Shown in pieces: positions 46,859-59,209 of a DNA stretch of 64,000 nucleotides. This DNA is from Antitrichia curtipendula. Taxonomy: Eukaryota; Streptophyta; Bryopsida; Hypnales; Leucodontaceae. The notes under the pieces were generated by a model that was given only the letters and a program-made list of their open reading frames with translations, ran no database searches and was not told the DNA's origin. The translations under genes were made by a program, and so were the position numbers. The number at the start of each line of letters is the position of its first letter. Position 1 is the first letter of the stretch. The stretch lies in NCBI GenBank assembly GCA_951230915.1, contig OX579636.1, positions 34,221,567-34,285,566 on the forward strand, read 5' to 3'.

Positions 46859-49800
46859 ATGGCTATGACAGTCGAAGCGATGGTGGTGGTGGTGGTGGTG
46901 CTGTTGGGTTGCCTGGGGCGGGCCGTGGCGGATGTGGGCGTGAACTGGGGGACGATTTCCAGCGACCCGCTGCCTAACAGCATCGTGGTGCAGATGCTCA
47001 AGGACAACAACTTCGTGAAAGTGAAGCTGTTCGACGCGAACGCCGACGTGATCAGTTCCATGCGGGGCACCAATCTGCAAGTGATGGTGGGGATCACCAA
47101 TGACGAGCTCGCGGCCATGGCCGGCTCTGTCGACACCGCCGCCGCGTGGGTGAAGCAGAACGTCACGGCGCATCTCGGCAGCGGAGGAGTCAATATCACG
47201 TACGTGTAGGAATGCTTATATATGCCGGATGCCTCCCCTTTGTTATGCGGTTTCAGAATCTCAATTGCGCATAATTTGCACTAGTTTTAAAGTGAAGGTG
47301 GCGTTCACCTAAAACTTCGTCGCGTTGCATTGGTTTTGTGTTTCGGCAGCCTTGGTTGTTGTGTCTTGGTTGTGAGATTGGTGGCGACCAATTGGACTAA
47401 ATCTCCTTTCGGAGGTTCTGATTGTGAGGTCTTGGTTTTGATTGGTTCTCTATTGATGCATTGGTTTCGTCGTCACTCAGGTTTTGTCATATCTTGGTGT
47501 TTGTTTTTCTTTTAAGAGTTGCACTAAACCTTTTATTCAGAGGTCCTAATTTTCGACATATGCACTGATTATCTCTTGAGCCAGCCTTGATATGTCGTGC
47601 CCCTGGATTAATGTTTCTTTAAGAGACATATGGCTACCTATTGCAACGAATCTTCTTTCAGAGCTTCTAATTTCCAACAAGACACTTAAACCCAAACTCT
47701 TCTCTCAAACCTTCTAATTCCAAATTTCCAACCATCTTTTTTTGCAACTAACAATCCTGCATCCCTTCCTTAGATACGTCGCCGTGGGCAACGAGCCCTT
47801 CCTCAACGGCTACAACGGCAAATTCATCGACGTCACTCTCCCCGCCCTCAAGAACGTCCAATCCGCTCTCGCCTCCGCCGGTCTCGCCACCACCGTCAAA
47901 GCCGTCGTCCCTTGCAACGCCGACATCCTCAGCAACTCCGCCCTCCCTTCCCAACAAACCTTCCGCTCCGACCTCGCCCCTCTCATGCTCCAAATCGTCG
48001 CCGCTCTCGACAGCACGGGTTCCCCTTTTGTCATCAACTTCTACCCGTTTCTTTCCCTCGTGCTCAACACGGGCTTCCCCATCGAGTACGCCTTCTTCAA
48101 CCCACAGTACGGGACCCCTGTTATAGATGGCACCCGAACTTACTACAATGTGTTTGATGCGAGCTACGATGGGTTGGTGAGTGCGTTGACGAGTTCTGGG
48201 TACCCAAATATGAAGATCAGTGTGGGAGAGATTGGGTGGCCGACGGATGGGGCGGAGTATGCGAATGTGACGCTGGCGCAGATGTTCAATCAGCAGCTGG
48301 TGAATCACTTGGAGAATGGGATGGGGACGCCGTTGAGGCCGGAGAAGCTGGAGGCGTATTTGTTTAGTTTGCTGGATGAGAATGCGAAGAGCACGTTGCC
48401 CGGGAACTTTGAAAGGCATTGGGGCGTGTTCAACTTTGATGGATCGGTGAAGTATTCGCTGGACCTGACAGGTATGGCATGGACACTCTCTTGTTGCAGC
48501 GCCTGTTGCTGGATATGTGTAAGGTTTGAGGGTTTTAGCGGTTTAGAGAATTTAGGGTTTGTGAATTGTACTTTTTTTTTTTCTAATTACGTTGTGAGGG
48601 TTTAGCTGTGGCGCACCTGTGTTGACAAAAGATTGAAGTTATAGGAAGAAACTTGTGAGACAATCAAATGGCATGTCTAATAGTTTGCGTGTGGAACAAA
48701 TGGGCTACAGGCAATGATATTGCGTCATTGAAGAGTGAGTCAGATTACGGGTTTCGCGTGTAGTCTCGTTTCGAATTGTGTGTTTTTCTATTCCAGTTGT
48801 GAGGGTTTAGCTGTGTCGTTTGAGTGTTTACAAAAGATTGAATTTTTAGGTTGAAACTGTAGGTGGATGAAATTCATAGGTTTAGTTCCTGTGTGGGTGA
48901 ACTAAGAAGAGAGAGTGCCCCTTTGGAAGTTTAGATGCCTTGGGATCTTTGATTTTGACGTCACGTGATTCCCAGAATGCGACTGTGACGTAGTTTGAAT
49001 GCGCGATAAGTGTGAGTGGTATTTGAGAATGTTGTTGGTAGGAAGGAGGTCATGTTAACGAGGTTTGAGTGGAGTTAGTTACAGTTTACTCTTGAAGCAT
49101 ATATTCTGCTTTCTGTTGGTATTTTTTTTCTTTCGTTGAAGCTTTCTCATGTTTTGTTTCAGTAGATACGGCAGTCGCCACTTTTGTCCATTTAGGTACT
49201 GTGGGTTAATGGTACAATTCACAGCTATTATTTTACTTTTTATTTTGTACTTGACCTAAGCGAGGATTTTATCATTGCTATGTTTCTTAAGTTTCTAGCT
49301 TACATTGATGGTTGATGGAGTTCTCAGTTATCTTCCTTTTGGGTTACCCCTACCGTGCATATGTACCGAGGAATTAGATAAAGACGAGCCTGTTCTACCG
49401 GCAGTTCTACTTACCAGGCCACACGAACGCAGATAGCGAGTGCTTCTTTTGGACCCCAAGTCTCTTGTTTTTTTTCCCTCTCTTGTAAGAGATCAATCAT
49501 GGTGTCTATTTCAATTCCATTTTCTAGTTTTATTTTTATTTTCATCTCTCATATCTCATTGATTTTCTTTCCTTCCTCTGCACAGGTGGTGCGAGTCCGA
49601 ATGGCGCCCAGACCAAGCTCGTGGGAGCTCAAGACGTGCCCTACTACCCCAAGCAATGGTGCATCTTAAACCCTAGCGCCACCGACCTGTCTACATTGCC
49701 AGCCAACTTAGATTACGCTTGTTCACGCGCAGATTGCACTCCCTTATACTCTGGAGGCTCCTGCAGTGGCTTAACCCTGCAACAAAACGCTTCCTACGCC

Positions 49801-50049
49801 TTCAACACGTACTACCAATTCAACAACCAGCTCCCCATCGCCTGTGGTTTCCAAGGATTAGCTCAGGTGGTCACCACAGACCCGACTGTAGGCACGTGCA
49901 GTTTCATTATAGGAGTCAAGCCAGCTACCAGCTCAAACATCTCGCCGCCTGGGTCGACTCCTGCCAATGGGGGTGTGCGTGCCCAGTTGAGAATCTTGTT
50001 GTTGGTTTTTGTTGCTGCAATTGTAGGAAGCTTATTTCTCTTTTCCTGA
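46859..50049 (+). CDS. GPI-anchored glucan endo-1,3-beta-glucosidase (GH17 with X8 domain), three exons
   Basis: Exons 46859-47199, 47774-48471 and 49586-50049 join in phase (introns 574 and 1114 bases, GT-AG) to give 500 residues. A signal peptide covers residues 1-24 and maturation probably leaves DVGVNWGT at the front. The GH17 domain has its proton donor Glu121 in YVAVGNEPFL and nucleophile Glu266 in ISVGEIGWPTDG. An X8/CBM43 domain follows at about 370-455 (QWCILNP, several Cys), which binds beta-1,3-glucan. A Ser/Pro-rich linker and a hydrophobic tail (LRILLLVFVAAIVGSLFLFS) signal GPI anchoring. It should hydrolyse callose at the outer plasma membrane or plasmodesmata. The first intron splits the codon just before the donor-Glu motif, as in many plant relatives. 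No damage seen. The specific sub-family is not resolved. Confidence 0.94.
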
Positions 50050-50387
50050 GTACCAAGGTTTTTGTGAACAATTCCATTGTTTTCTTTTTGGGGGGTGTGT
50101 GTGTGTTTTTCCCTGTTTGGTGTGTAGCTTCTTCAGGCAATTGGTTTCTTCATTCTTGGCAAGTTCCATTTGTGGTTGTTTTGTAGGTTCCTTGTTTTGT
50201 AGACACACTTGAATAGGCATTTGGAGAGGTCCCAATTTGGGGGATCCATACTGAGGTCCGACCGTATTTATTATTTTTTCATACATGGATCATTCCGGAA
50301 TGCGTTGTGATCCAATCCAGAATTGTGAGAACGAATGAACGGCATATTTTCTGCCTCTCTTTCAACTGATGGAAATCTTGGGATATA

Positions 50388-50654
50388 AGGTAGGTACACC
50401 CAAAACCGCCACTTTTTGCTACTGAGCCTATTATTAGACTGGTCAAATTTTCATATGTTCTTGTAGGCAAGTGAAAGGAGGTTCCAACGCACCAAAGAAC
50501 ATGACATTTGGATACTGTATGCAAAAGTTATTAAGGAACAAAGTTTGGTTCTAAAAGCGTTTCTTCCACGTAGGTACAGAACTGATTTTTTGGAGATGTA
50601 CACATAGTATAGATGGCGGTTCAAGGTCAGTGGCACATTTGGGTGTACCTACCT
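50388..50654. mobile_element. TA-flanked mariner-like element B, short relative of A
   Basis: Ends AGGTAGGTACACCCAAA on both sides, inverted and identical, with TA at 50386-50387 and 50655-50656. It matches element A (2593-3838) minus the nested TTAA element, so the two diverged before that insertion. 267 bases, non-coding, just 340 bases after the glucanase stop. Confidence 0.9.
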
Positions 50655-50659
50655 TAAGC

Positions 50660-51800
50660 TTTCTGGTGAAGTCAGGATTGTGGCTAGAGGCAACAATTAT
50701 TTGCCCCTCATCTTTTGACATGAGAAAAGATGTCAAAGTCAATTAGACATACAATTTAAATACAACAGTTTGTAGTTAAAAGTAGCAAAAGAGATTACAA
50801 ATTTGTTCAATCCACCTTGTTTTTAATAGTGGAACATGTTGAACGAGATTTTAAAAAGATAAATCAATAGTTGCTTTAGATTTACTTAATGCCTTAAGAT
50901 TGATTGCCTTAATAATAAGGCAACTAGGCATGGTGTGAAGGACATAAATGGAATGCAAGGGTAGAAAGGATCATCTTATCTCTTACTTCCAATTATACTT
51001 GCCAATAGAGAGTGTCTTGAAGTTACCACCTCATAATTTAGAGACTCATGCCATACTAAAAAGAATTTTGTTTTACTTTGTGGTTATTTAGGTGAAAATT
51101 TTGGAAGAATATCTAAATAGTAGTTATAGTTTTTTTTTAAACTATAGAAATCTTTAGATGCTAAACTTGTCTAAACGATGTGTTTGTTTTCATAACTTAA
51201 ATTAATTACAGTAATTGTAGGATTCATACAACGTGCCTAAAGATTGATGCAAACAATTTTAATCCAAAGAGTTTCTTGATGAATGCTTCTTGTTAAAACC
51301 AATTTCTCCTATTGTAATATTTAGATGATTTTACACTTTTCCATTAATATTCAAGTTGTCTTCTAAATTTCTTTTATAATATTTTGAAGTTCATTTTTAC
51401 TATGGATGTAGCTATTTTGAAACATTTGAAAGTTAATCTTTAAAAGTTAAAATATTCAAAAATTAAAGATACTATTATATATTATTATTATATATAGATA
51501 TTATTACATATCTATATATATTGAAATAAATTATTTGGTGATAACTTCTAAAACCATACCATATCAATAATCACCAATGGAAATAATGAACCATTTCCTA
51601 CAATTTCACCAATAGAAATATGATTATTAAAATTGATGGTTTTATAATTAATTAATTTCTTCTGTAGTGTAGCATTATTATTGATCTAGGATGAACACTC
51701 TTACAAATAATTTAAGAAAAAAAACTTATGTTTTTAGATATACTTCTATTTTTGTAAAGTCATAAATTCAAAAAATTGCTTAAGAATTGTCTAGTACTCT
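50660..51800. other. AT-rich, no gene
   Basis: I see no gene, terminus or strong repeat in this stretch, apart from short TATATA runs near 51480-51530. Confidence 0.4.
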
Positions 51801-52320
51801 GCATAGTGGACTTGCCATTTACCAAACAGAGTTGACAACTTACCAAACAGAGTTGACACTATGCACATGGACTTGCCATTTACCAAACAGAGTTGACAAC
51901 TTACCAAACAGAGTTGACACTATGCACATGGACCTGCCATTTACCAAACAGAGTTGACACTATGCACATGGACCTGCCATTTACCAAACAGAGTTGACAC
52001 TATGCACACTATGCACAGTGGACTTGCCATTTACCAAACAGAGTTGACACTATGCACATGGACCTGCCATTTACCAAACACCAAACAGAGTTGACACTAT
52101 GCACAATGGACTTGTCGTTTACCAAACAGAGTTGACACTATGCACAGTGGACTTGCCGTTTACCAAACAAAGTTGACACTATGCACATGGACCTACCATT
52201 CACCAAATAGAGTTGACACTATGCACATGGACCTGCTATTTACCAAACAGAGTTGACACTATGCACAGTGGACCTGCCATTTATCAAACAAAGTCAATGA
52301 CTTACCAAACAGATTTGACG
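51801..52320. repeat. ~40-base minisatellite, about eleven copies
   Basis: The unit contains AGTTGACACTATGCACATGG followed by ACCTGCCATTTACCAAACAG. Copies vary at CATGG versus CAGTGG and some carry an extra TTACCAAACAGAGTTGACAA. Non-coding. Confidence 0.92.
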
Positions 52321-52720
52321 ATTGAACAATCAACATTTCAATGACCAATGACCACAAAGTAAATGCACTAAAAAATTATTAGTACTACGATGGAATTGGA
52401 ATTTGCATAGTCAATGATTAGAATTTGCATGATTGAGACCGCGATGGAGCTAATGATTAAACAACCAACATCTCAATGACCGCACAGTAACTACAAGGAT
52501 TGTGGTGGAATCATAATTTGTATAGTTGATGATTAGAATTTGCATGATTAGGACCGCATGAATTGTAGTGGAATTAGAATTTGTATAGTCAATGATTAGA
52601 ATTTGTATGATTAGGACCGTAATGGAATTAGAACTTGTATGATTAGGTCTACGATGGAATTAAAATTTGCATGATTAGGACTGCAATGGAATTATAATTT
52701 GTATAGTAACTGCACGCTAG
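52321..52720. repeat. Second tandem array next to the minisatellite
   Basis: Loosely repeated words GGAATTAGAATTTG(C/T)AT and GATTAGGACCG recur every 30-60 bases. It follows the first array directly, and TTTGACGATTGAACAATCAAC-like sequence links them. Non-coding. Confidence 0.75.
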
Positions 52721-53355
52721 GTGGTAAATGGCTATAAGAAAATTTAAATTAAATTACAATAAAATTTGTAGGAAGAAACATTTTTGCATTTTGTTTTTTG
52801 AAGGTGAATCTTAGTATTATTTTATTATAGAGAAGTATTTGAATTTTACATGTGTAGTAATTGGCAAGTTTATTCTATTAGTGTTCTATTATAAGGTGTA
52901 AAGAGTCTACCATTCATTAATAGTTAGTTCTCATAAATTGATTACTCACTAACCCATAATTAAAATATTTTTCAATTCAAAAGGGTAATATTTTTAAACT
53001 ACTATGTAGAAGGGGAAAGGACTTGAAAACATCGTTGTAGATAATATACCATGACATCTACCCATAATCTTCTTAAAACCATGTATCACACTTGTCTATT
53101 AATTGGTTTTAATACTTGTGAAATAGATTAGTCTTGAATTTTAGATCCTAGAAAATTTTTGTTTTCTAATTTTCAAGATTTTAGAAATTTTTACTAATTC
53201 TAGAGTTTTAGGATAAATAAATAGCTAAAAACATTAATTATATTATCTTTATCATATTAGTATACAAATCTCGTATGAAATATTTATTTATAAAACAGAC
53301 GCATACTTGGGTTACTCTCAATATCTTGTGAAGGCATCCAGTGTGAGTAGTTTAA

Positions 53356-54081
53356 CCTTGGAATGCCACACACGCCATTCTATAGCATTTGGATGACAAT
53401 CTAATGTGTGGGAAAGAATTTGAAAGTATTTTTTCATCCAATTTTTTCTTGCTGACCTTTCATGTTGGGTTATGAAGAGTATCCAATTGACTTTGCAATC
53501 TTGCTAGCTTGTCTTTATGTAAATGAGAAGTAAGTAAAAAAAAATTGATTGCAAAATATGTTATTTTTTTGTATTTTGGAAAGTTGTTGCTCTGTGTTGT
53601 AAATCTGAAATTTCTCCACAAAAATTATATTTCTTGAGTTTGAAGGTCATCTACTTTAGTTTTTACTCCACTTTGAATTTTGAAAAAATTTCTATTATTG
53701 AATATTTTATTGCAATTTGAACTTTACATGTATTTTCAGTGTCTATTGAATTCTAATTATAGAATGACATGGAAATTAAGTTCACATTGTGATGTTTTTC
53801 ATTGTAATATATACACATGGGGAAATTTTCTCACTTTTTGAAATAATTTTCTATTTGATGTGATTTTTCTTCACTTTCTCTTCGAAAATTCTCAAAAAAA
53901 TCAATTTTCCACAAAAAAATCTAAATTTTTTGTGAAATAAAGAAGACATGTAATTTTATGTCTAAAAAATAAACATAAAAACTTTCATATATATATATAT
54001 ATACAGTTGCAAAATGGCAGCAAACTGAGCCATGAACAGTGAAGCATGAAAGCAATGGTCATAGGTCCGTCCTTTTAAGGG
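53356..54081. mobile_element. TTAA-flanked element J
   Basis: TTAA at 53352-53355 and 54082-54085. Left end CCTTGGAATG, inverted right end CCCTTAAAAGGAC. Interior resembles 32106-32790 and 32893-33657. It lies 470 bases downstream of the stop of the DUF21 transporter gene. Non-coding; the terminal repeats are weak. Confidence 0.65.
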
Positions 54082-54554
54082 TTAAACTCATCAACAAAAG
54101 GTTCAATCAAGTATCACAAAATCTTCAAAACTAATGACAAGGAAACACAATGTTGAAGAAAAATCTATCGGTACACTGGAATTTTTTACAACTCTTCGCA
54201 CACGAAGGAAATCTTTGTAAATCAAAAGCCCGGATATATCAGTACGGATATATCACCCCGGGTATGAGTCCAGGCGAGGGACTTAAATCAATGCTCCACT
54301 TCTATCCATAAGAACATTACTTACACATGAACATCCTCCAGGTCAAGGTTCAGTTATTGCCTAATACACGCAAAACAAACACAAACTAAACGTTTAAAAC
54401 ACTAAACACAAACGACTACAAATCTTCAACTCCATCTGTGCTCAGCACGATTTACATGCGCCGAGCTTTGCGTCAAGATTCAGTCTACAAGAATTCAGAT
54501 TGTCATATCACTCATCTAACGAGCACATTTAATGAGGGCCAAAGCTCGTACTTT

Positions 54555-57500
54555 CTAAGAACCTGCATGTCGGTGGCTGTCAGGTTTAGAGCTCGGGGCT
54601 GTGGAAACTGACAGCGGTGAAAAAGACGGTGATGCCCAGGGAGAAGCGGAGTTGGCAGGTGTCACATTGTGAGTATTTGGTGCAGTAGACGCCGGTGAAG
54701 TAGGAATGTTCCTGAGGGTGCTTCCCAATCCGGGCGAGACCATTGGTGTTGAGACTGGTGATTGGGACTCAGGACTCCTTACCTCTGGTGGAAGCATGTT
54801 GACCCGAATCCTGCAGGCATGCAAAAGAAATTAGTCCAGAGAAGAAACAGGCCCGCTCGAGGTTGCAGTTGGTAGACACCTCAGACCCCCTCAAATAGCA
54901 GATGACTAAAAATCTTTCGCCCATTAACCAATACCAGTATCTACACAACGGTACGTAAAGATCTCATTTCAGAGCTTGAAAACAAACTAAAGGCAGACAA
55001 AGAGAGAGGTGAGCAACAAGCAAAGACTTACTTGTTGTGAATGTCCACGTACTCATCCGTTTCATCTAGAATCTCCTCCTAATGGAAATTTCACGACGAC
55101 GATCCAGTCAGTACCCCCAAAACACGGAATCAAGCAAACCTACCCTCACTCCTGAAACTGCAATGAGCTCTCAAAGGCATCCAAACAAAAATTATATTGT
55201 AGGAGTAAACTCAAAATAATCTGCAATGCGTACTTCATTCGGTCATGAGAATCATACAATTGTGCTGAGTATGTTGATGCAAAATGAGAAACAGGAGTGA
55301 ATGAGAGTGTTATGACTCAACCTGTAAGAGTTCTTCTATAAGATCTTCCATAGTAATGATGCCCACAACCTCCTCGTCATTTGCATAGCTTGGCAGAGAC
55401 CCATCACGGATTTCTAAAACATCTCTGTCCACAGAATTCACCCATTTTTTGGATGTCCGTTGTGAAAGCAACTGGCCCCGTGTAACTTCGTCGTGCAGTT
55501 TTAAAATGGGCACTCTCACCTCATCTCCATGTCCATTCTCCACAATCCCCTTTTGTACAAATTTTTTGTTTGTAGAGCCTTCCCCAATCCCAACAGAAAC
55601 ATCATCTGGTTTGCCGAATTTGACCACACCTGCAGCTGCAAAACATTTCTTGTCAATTAACTAATGTTTAACCTCAGTTACATTGCAAATATGATCGACA
55701 TGTGAAGCTCCAACTGCCAGAAGTAAGATATGCATCACAGGGTAGCACCCCGCAATGCAAAACGTCCCACATTTCTGCATCAAATCAGCACTTACATCGT
55801 GAAGAAGTTTTATCAAGTGCGAATTTTGCGCTGCGGAGACTTCTGAGTTGTCTGTTACGGAAATCTTGTAAAGATTCGGTCTTCTCCCCATTGTACTTAA
55901 CAACTACAGCCATATGACTATGGCCTTTCTGAAAATCATTCAGAATATCGTACAATGGCTCATCTTCGGCCACCCTATACAAATCCCAAGTTTAAGAGGT
56001 CATTTCCGATATATAATCCAGTATCTGCAAACACAGGAAAAAACCTAGCAGGCCCTATTTGAGGGGATAAACTTAACTGAATTCCTCACGCGCTGGCTAC
56101 TGTCTACAAAACATGATTATGTACCCCTACTAGATAGCATTTAGACTTTGCTTAATGTCGTACTTGAACGCATCTTTCTGGGTAAAACACGGCGCTATTC
56201 GCTAACGGCGTCTGGGATACCAAGAATCAGAGAAACTTGAGGTACCTGGGGATTTTCCTGATAGTGCAGCTTAGCACCGGAGTCTCGTCCTGAGGAAGCA
56301 GGGTTAACAGGTTCTTGACCTACACATAGAAACTCCAATGATCACCACGTCGAGGATTAAAGTATCTACTATAAAACCTGCCGTGGACAAAATATATCAG
56401 GGAATATATATAGGATATGCACTTGTATTTTACAATTTACAGCAGAGACGCGACAGATGAACAATTAATTGCTAAATAGTAATGCTAGTGAACTGGTTCT
56501 GATGCATTTTCCGTACAAGTAGTAGGCCGATAATATTGTTTTTTTCACCAGCGAATACAGGAATTCTGCTGTGCCCTCTTGCCATGATATTCCTCATTGT
56601 CTCCCTACATCACCACGAAGAGCACATGTTAAGAACGATTACTCTTAAAAAAAGAGGGATAGGTACTATCTGCAAATCATTTTTCTCAATCTCCAACACC
56701 TACTACTTTTAGAATAGCAGCCTGGAAACTAAAAATTATGAGTTTGAGCTACCTTGAGCCGTCTCAAGACGCTTCTCAAGAAGTAGAAAAGCTGATCTGG
56801 TGATAGCTTACATGGTAAGTTTTTCGTTCACATTCAATGCGAAAACATCCTCAATCGGTGTCATTGAGTGCTTAGCAGTCATCTCTGTCAACTGAAGAGC
56901 TCCACCAATGATTGTTGTTTCGTCATGAGTTAACTCTCCACCTTTTCCAGCCTGAATAACTCGCGAGAAATTGAACTCATCAGTCCACTCACGACACCAC
57001 GTCAACATAGAGTTCCTTAGTGTTACCAGCAATGAGTATCGTCTCAAGAACGGTGACAGATAAGCTTAATGAGCATACACAGACTCTGGATCAAACAACG
57101 CGACTTCAAACGGTCACATCCCGCTCTCGGAGAAAAACATACATATTCTTAGAAGGACAAATCCTCACTGTCCTAGCTTAATTCTAGCGCACAATTACCT
57201 TCTCTTCACCCCAGAAGCAAAACTCAATGCATCCGGCGACATCGGTGACACCTAGGATAAAACTTAAAAACATTTCCCGTGTATAATGCAAGCCATGATG
57301 AGGAGTGCGTGAGGGTAGAGGAAAACATATGACAAATGAAAACTGTGAGGAGGTCCATTCACCATATTCACGACGATGATGTTGATGATCCGCACCAAGT
57401 CTTCGAATATTAGGAAAATAAATTAGACTATCAGATTCCAATATCATTTTCATAAACAACTGCTTCTCTATAGAAGTAAACAAACCTATTTTCACGCACG

Positions 57501-59209
57501 GCCTGATTCTACCAGCCCTAGTTGCATGGAAACATTGAAAAGACGAATTACCTCGTCACCATGAAAATCCACGAGTGTCTTCAACTCAGAACGCCTAAAG
57601 AGAGATCCATGCTTTTTTCCGAGTATAGCATCAAGTAGCTGAACAATCAACAGCAATCGATATTAGAACATCAACAAGCAGAAACATCAAAAGATGTACA
57701 CTTCATGAAAACCATTATCAAGTTATAAGTGTGCATGCTGATCTCTTTCATTTGAACTTCAGCTTTCTTGATTCCAAATGCCAGTGTGTAAGATCTACAG
57801 CCGTAGTGTTTAACAAAGACAGTTAGCGAGTGCTGGACGGAAACGCACGATTCTAGACTAGCCGTCCGGGCATACCTTGCTGATTGGATATGAGATTGGG
57901 AAGAAAACCACAAGAAGTACGCGCACTACTGGAGACATAGCAGATCCAACGGCCAATCCATATCGTGAGCAAACCGCTTGAGGTATGATCTGAAGTCAAA
58001 CACAGGATATCGACTACAGCGCATTAACCAGATGCTGAGCATTGTGAGCACATCAGTCTAATGGCAAGGACATCAAGTACCCTTCAACTTGCCCGTAAAG
58101 TTGGCAGACACTTAACCACAGAGCAAACGACCGGACTCACCTAAAACCTCCGACTTTTTCTATGCACACTTCACAAATCCCGATGAAGATGACCTAAAAG
58201 TTAGTAAAATGAAGTGATTTATTCAATATGATTATTAAATATTTGAAAAAAATAGGGAGTTCCACTTTGGTTGATACTGCATTTGATATTCAAAGTTAAG
58301 CCCAAGAAGATGTGCACGATTTAGGTCTGAGAGCCCTGATTGAATAAAATGGCCGCGTTATATGATGAGAACTTAGGACAGACTCGAGGAGACAAAATAT
58401 CCTAACTTACCTCGCCAAATAGAAGAATCAAGGTCACAGAGATGAGAATGGCAGCCCACGCCTGGACCAATGAATCGAGGAAAATCGGGAGTGCCTGCAG
58501 ATCGATTATTTTTAAAAAGCTGTGAGATGATCAGGCATTGCAATGACCAGATCCTTGCTAAAGACGTTGTAAATTGAGTAACCTCATAATCAAATTACCA
58601 CAAAGATAGACATCAAGATCTACGACGTACACAATCCTAAAAGAATACATAGTCCCTTTCGCAGATCAGCTGGTTAGCTCATTTTCAACAAGCGCCAATG
58701 CCACTCGCTACAGCGTACCTCCATGGCCAGTGCATTTCCAATCAAAAGAGTGCAGAGCAAAAGATGCTGTCTCTTCACCACCGGAAGAATTTTCCCTGAC
58801 GAGAAAATCCACAACGATTCTCAATATAGTTATATAGCTAGCGAATCCAAAGCACAATTTCATCAGAAATCGATTAACCACCCCTTGTTTCATAGTAAAC
58901 ACCACCGCACAGGGACACCCAAGCTGAATATTTAGAGGAATACATGCCGGGAGAAAAAATAATTATTCAACCAAGAAGACTAGAGGAGAGCAAGCAAGAA
59001 TGAATTGAGAAGTTAAATTTGACATAGCACATACCAGCATGCTTCTGGTCAGCTGGCGTTCCAGACTTCTGCAGAACCTCAAGGTCAACCAAACTGAGCG
59101 ACATCAGACCCAGCGTAAGACCTGACATCAAACCGGCAAAGAGAACCAATCCAATTACGATCAAAATATATAAGTAAAACGTCGGCGTTCCAGGCTCTTC
59201 GTGTGCCAT
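54555..59209 (-). CDS. DUF21/CBS transporter of the CNNM/MGR family, twelve exons
   Basis: Exons: 59209-59035, 58795-58719, 58494-58411, 57989-57876, 57638-57552, 56951-56812, 56604-56517, 56319-56246, 55974-55796, 55635-55322, 55078-55032 and 54810-54555. All joins keep phase and give 544 residues, slightly longer than typical plant relatives. Residues 12-150 hold a DUF21/CNNM membrane domain ([34 protein letters not shown]). Two CBS domains follow: the first around 200-270 ([20 protein letters not shown]), the second split by an insertion of about 110 residues and ending [14 protein letters not shown]. The C-terminus is Ser/Pro-rich, probably disordered. Family members move magnesium across plasma or vacuolar membranes in plants (MGR proteins) and animals (CNNM); transport by this one is inferred. 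A 53-base spliceable segment lies in the third intron (58141-58193). Confidence 0.93.
58141..58193 (-). other. Possible poison cassette exon in the third intron
   Basis: This 53-base segment is bounded by an acceptor (CTTTTAG) and a strong donor (AG-GTGAGTCC). If included between exons 3 and 4 it would shift the frame and reach TAG 21 codons into exon 4. It matches no part of the family, so it is either a regulatory exon or chance. Confidence 0.35.

Noticed and set aside
46682..47199. His-rich and other minus-strand frames over the first glucanase exon
   Set aside because: They are antisense shadows of a GC-rich real exon; the His run mirrors a Val run of the signal peptide.
47748..48419. 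223-codon antisense frame over glucanase exon 2
   Set aside because: Antisense of a well-identified GH17 exon; no independent evidence.
51801..52320. CRISPR array
   Set aside because: Repeats are contiguous with no unique spacers, in plant nuclear DNA; it is a minisatellite.
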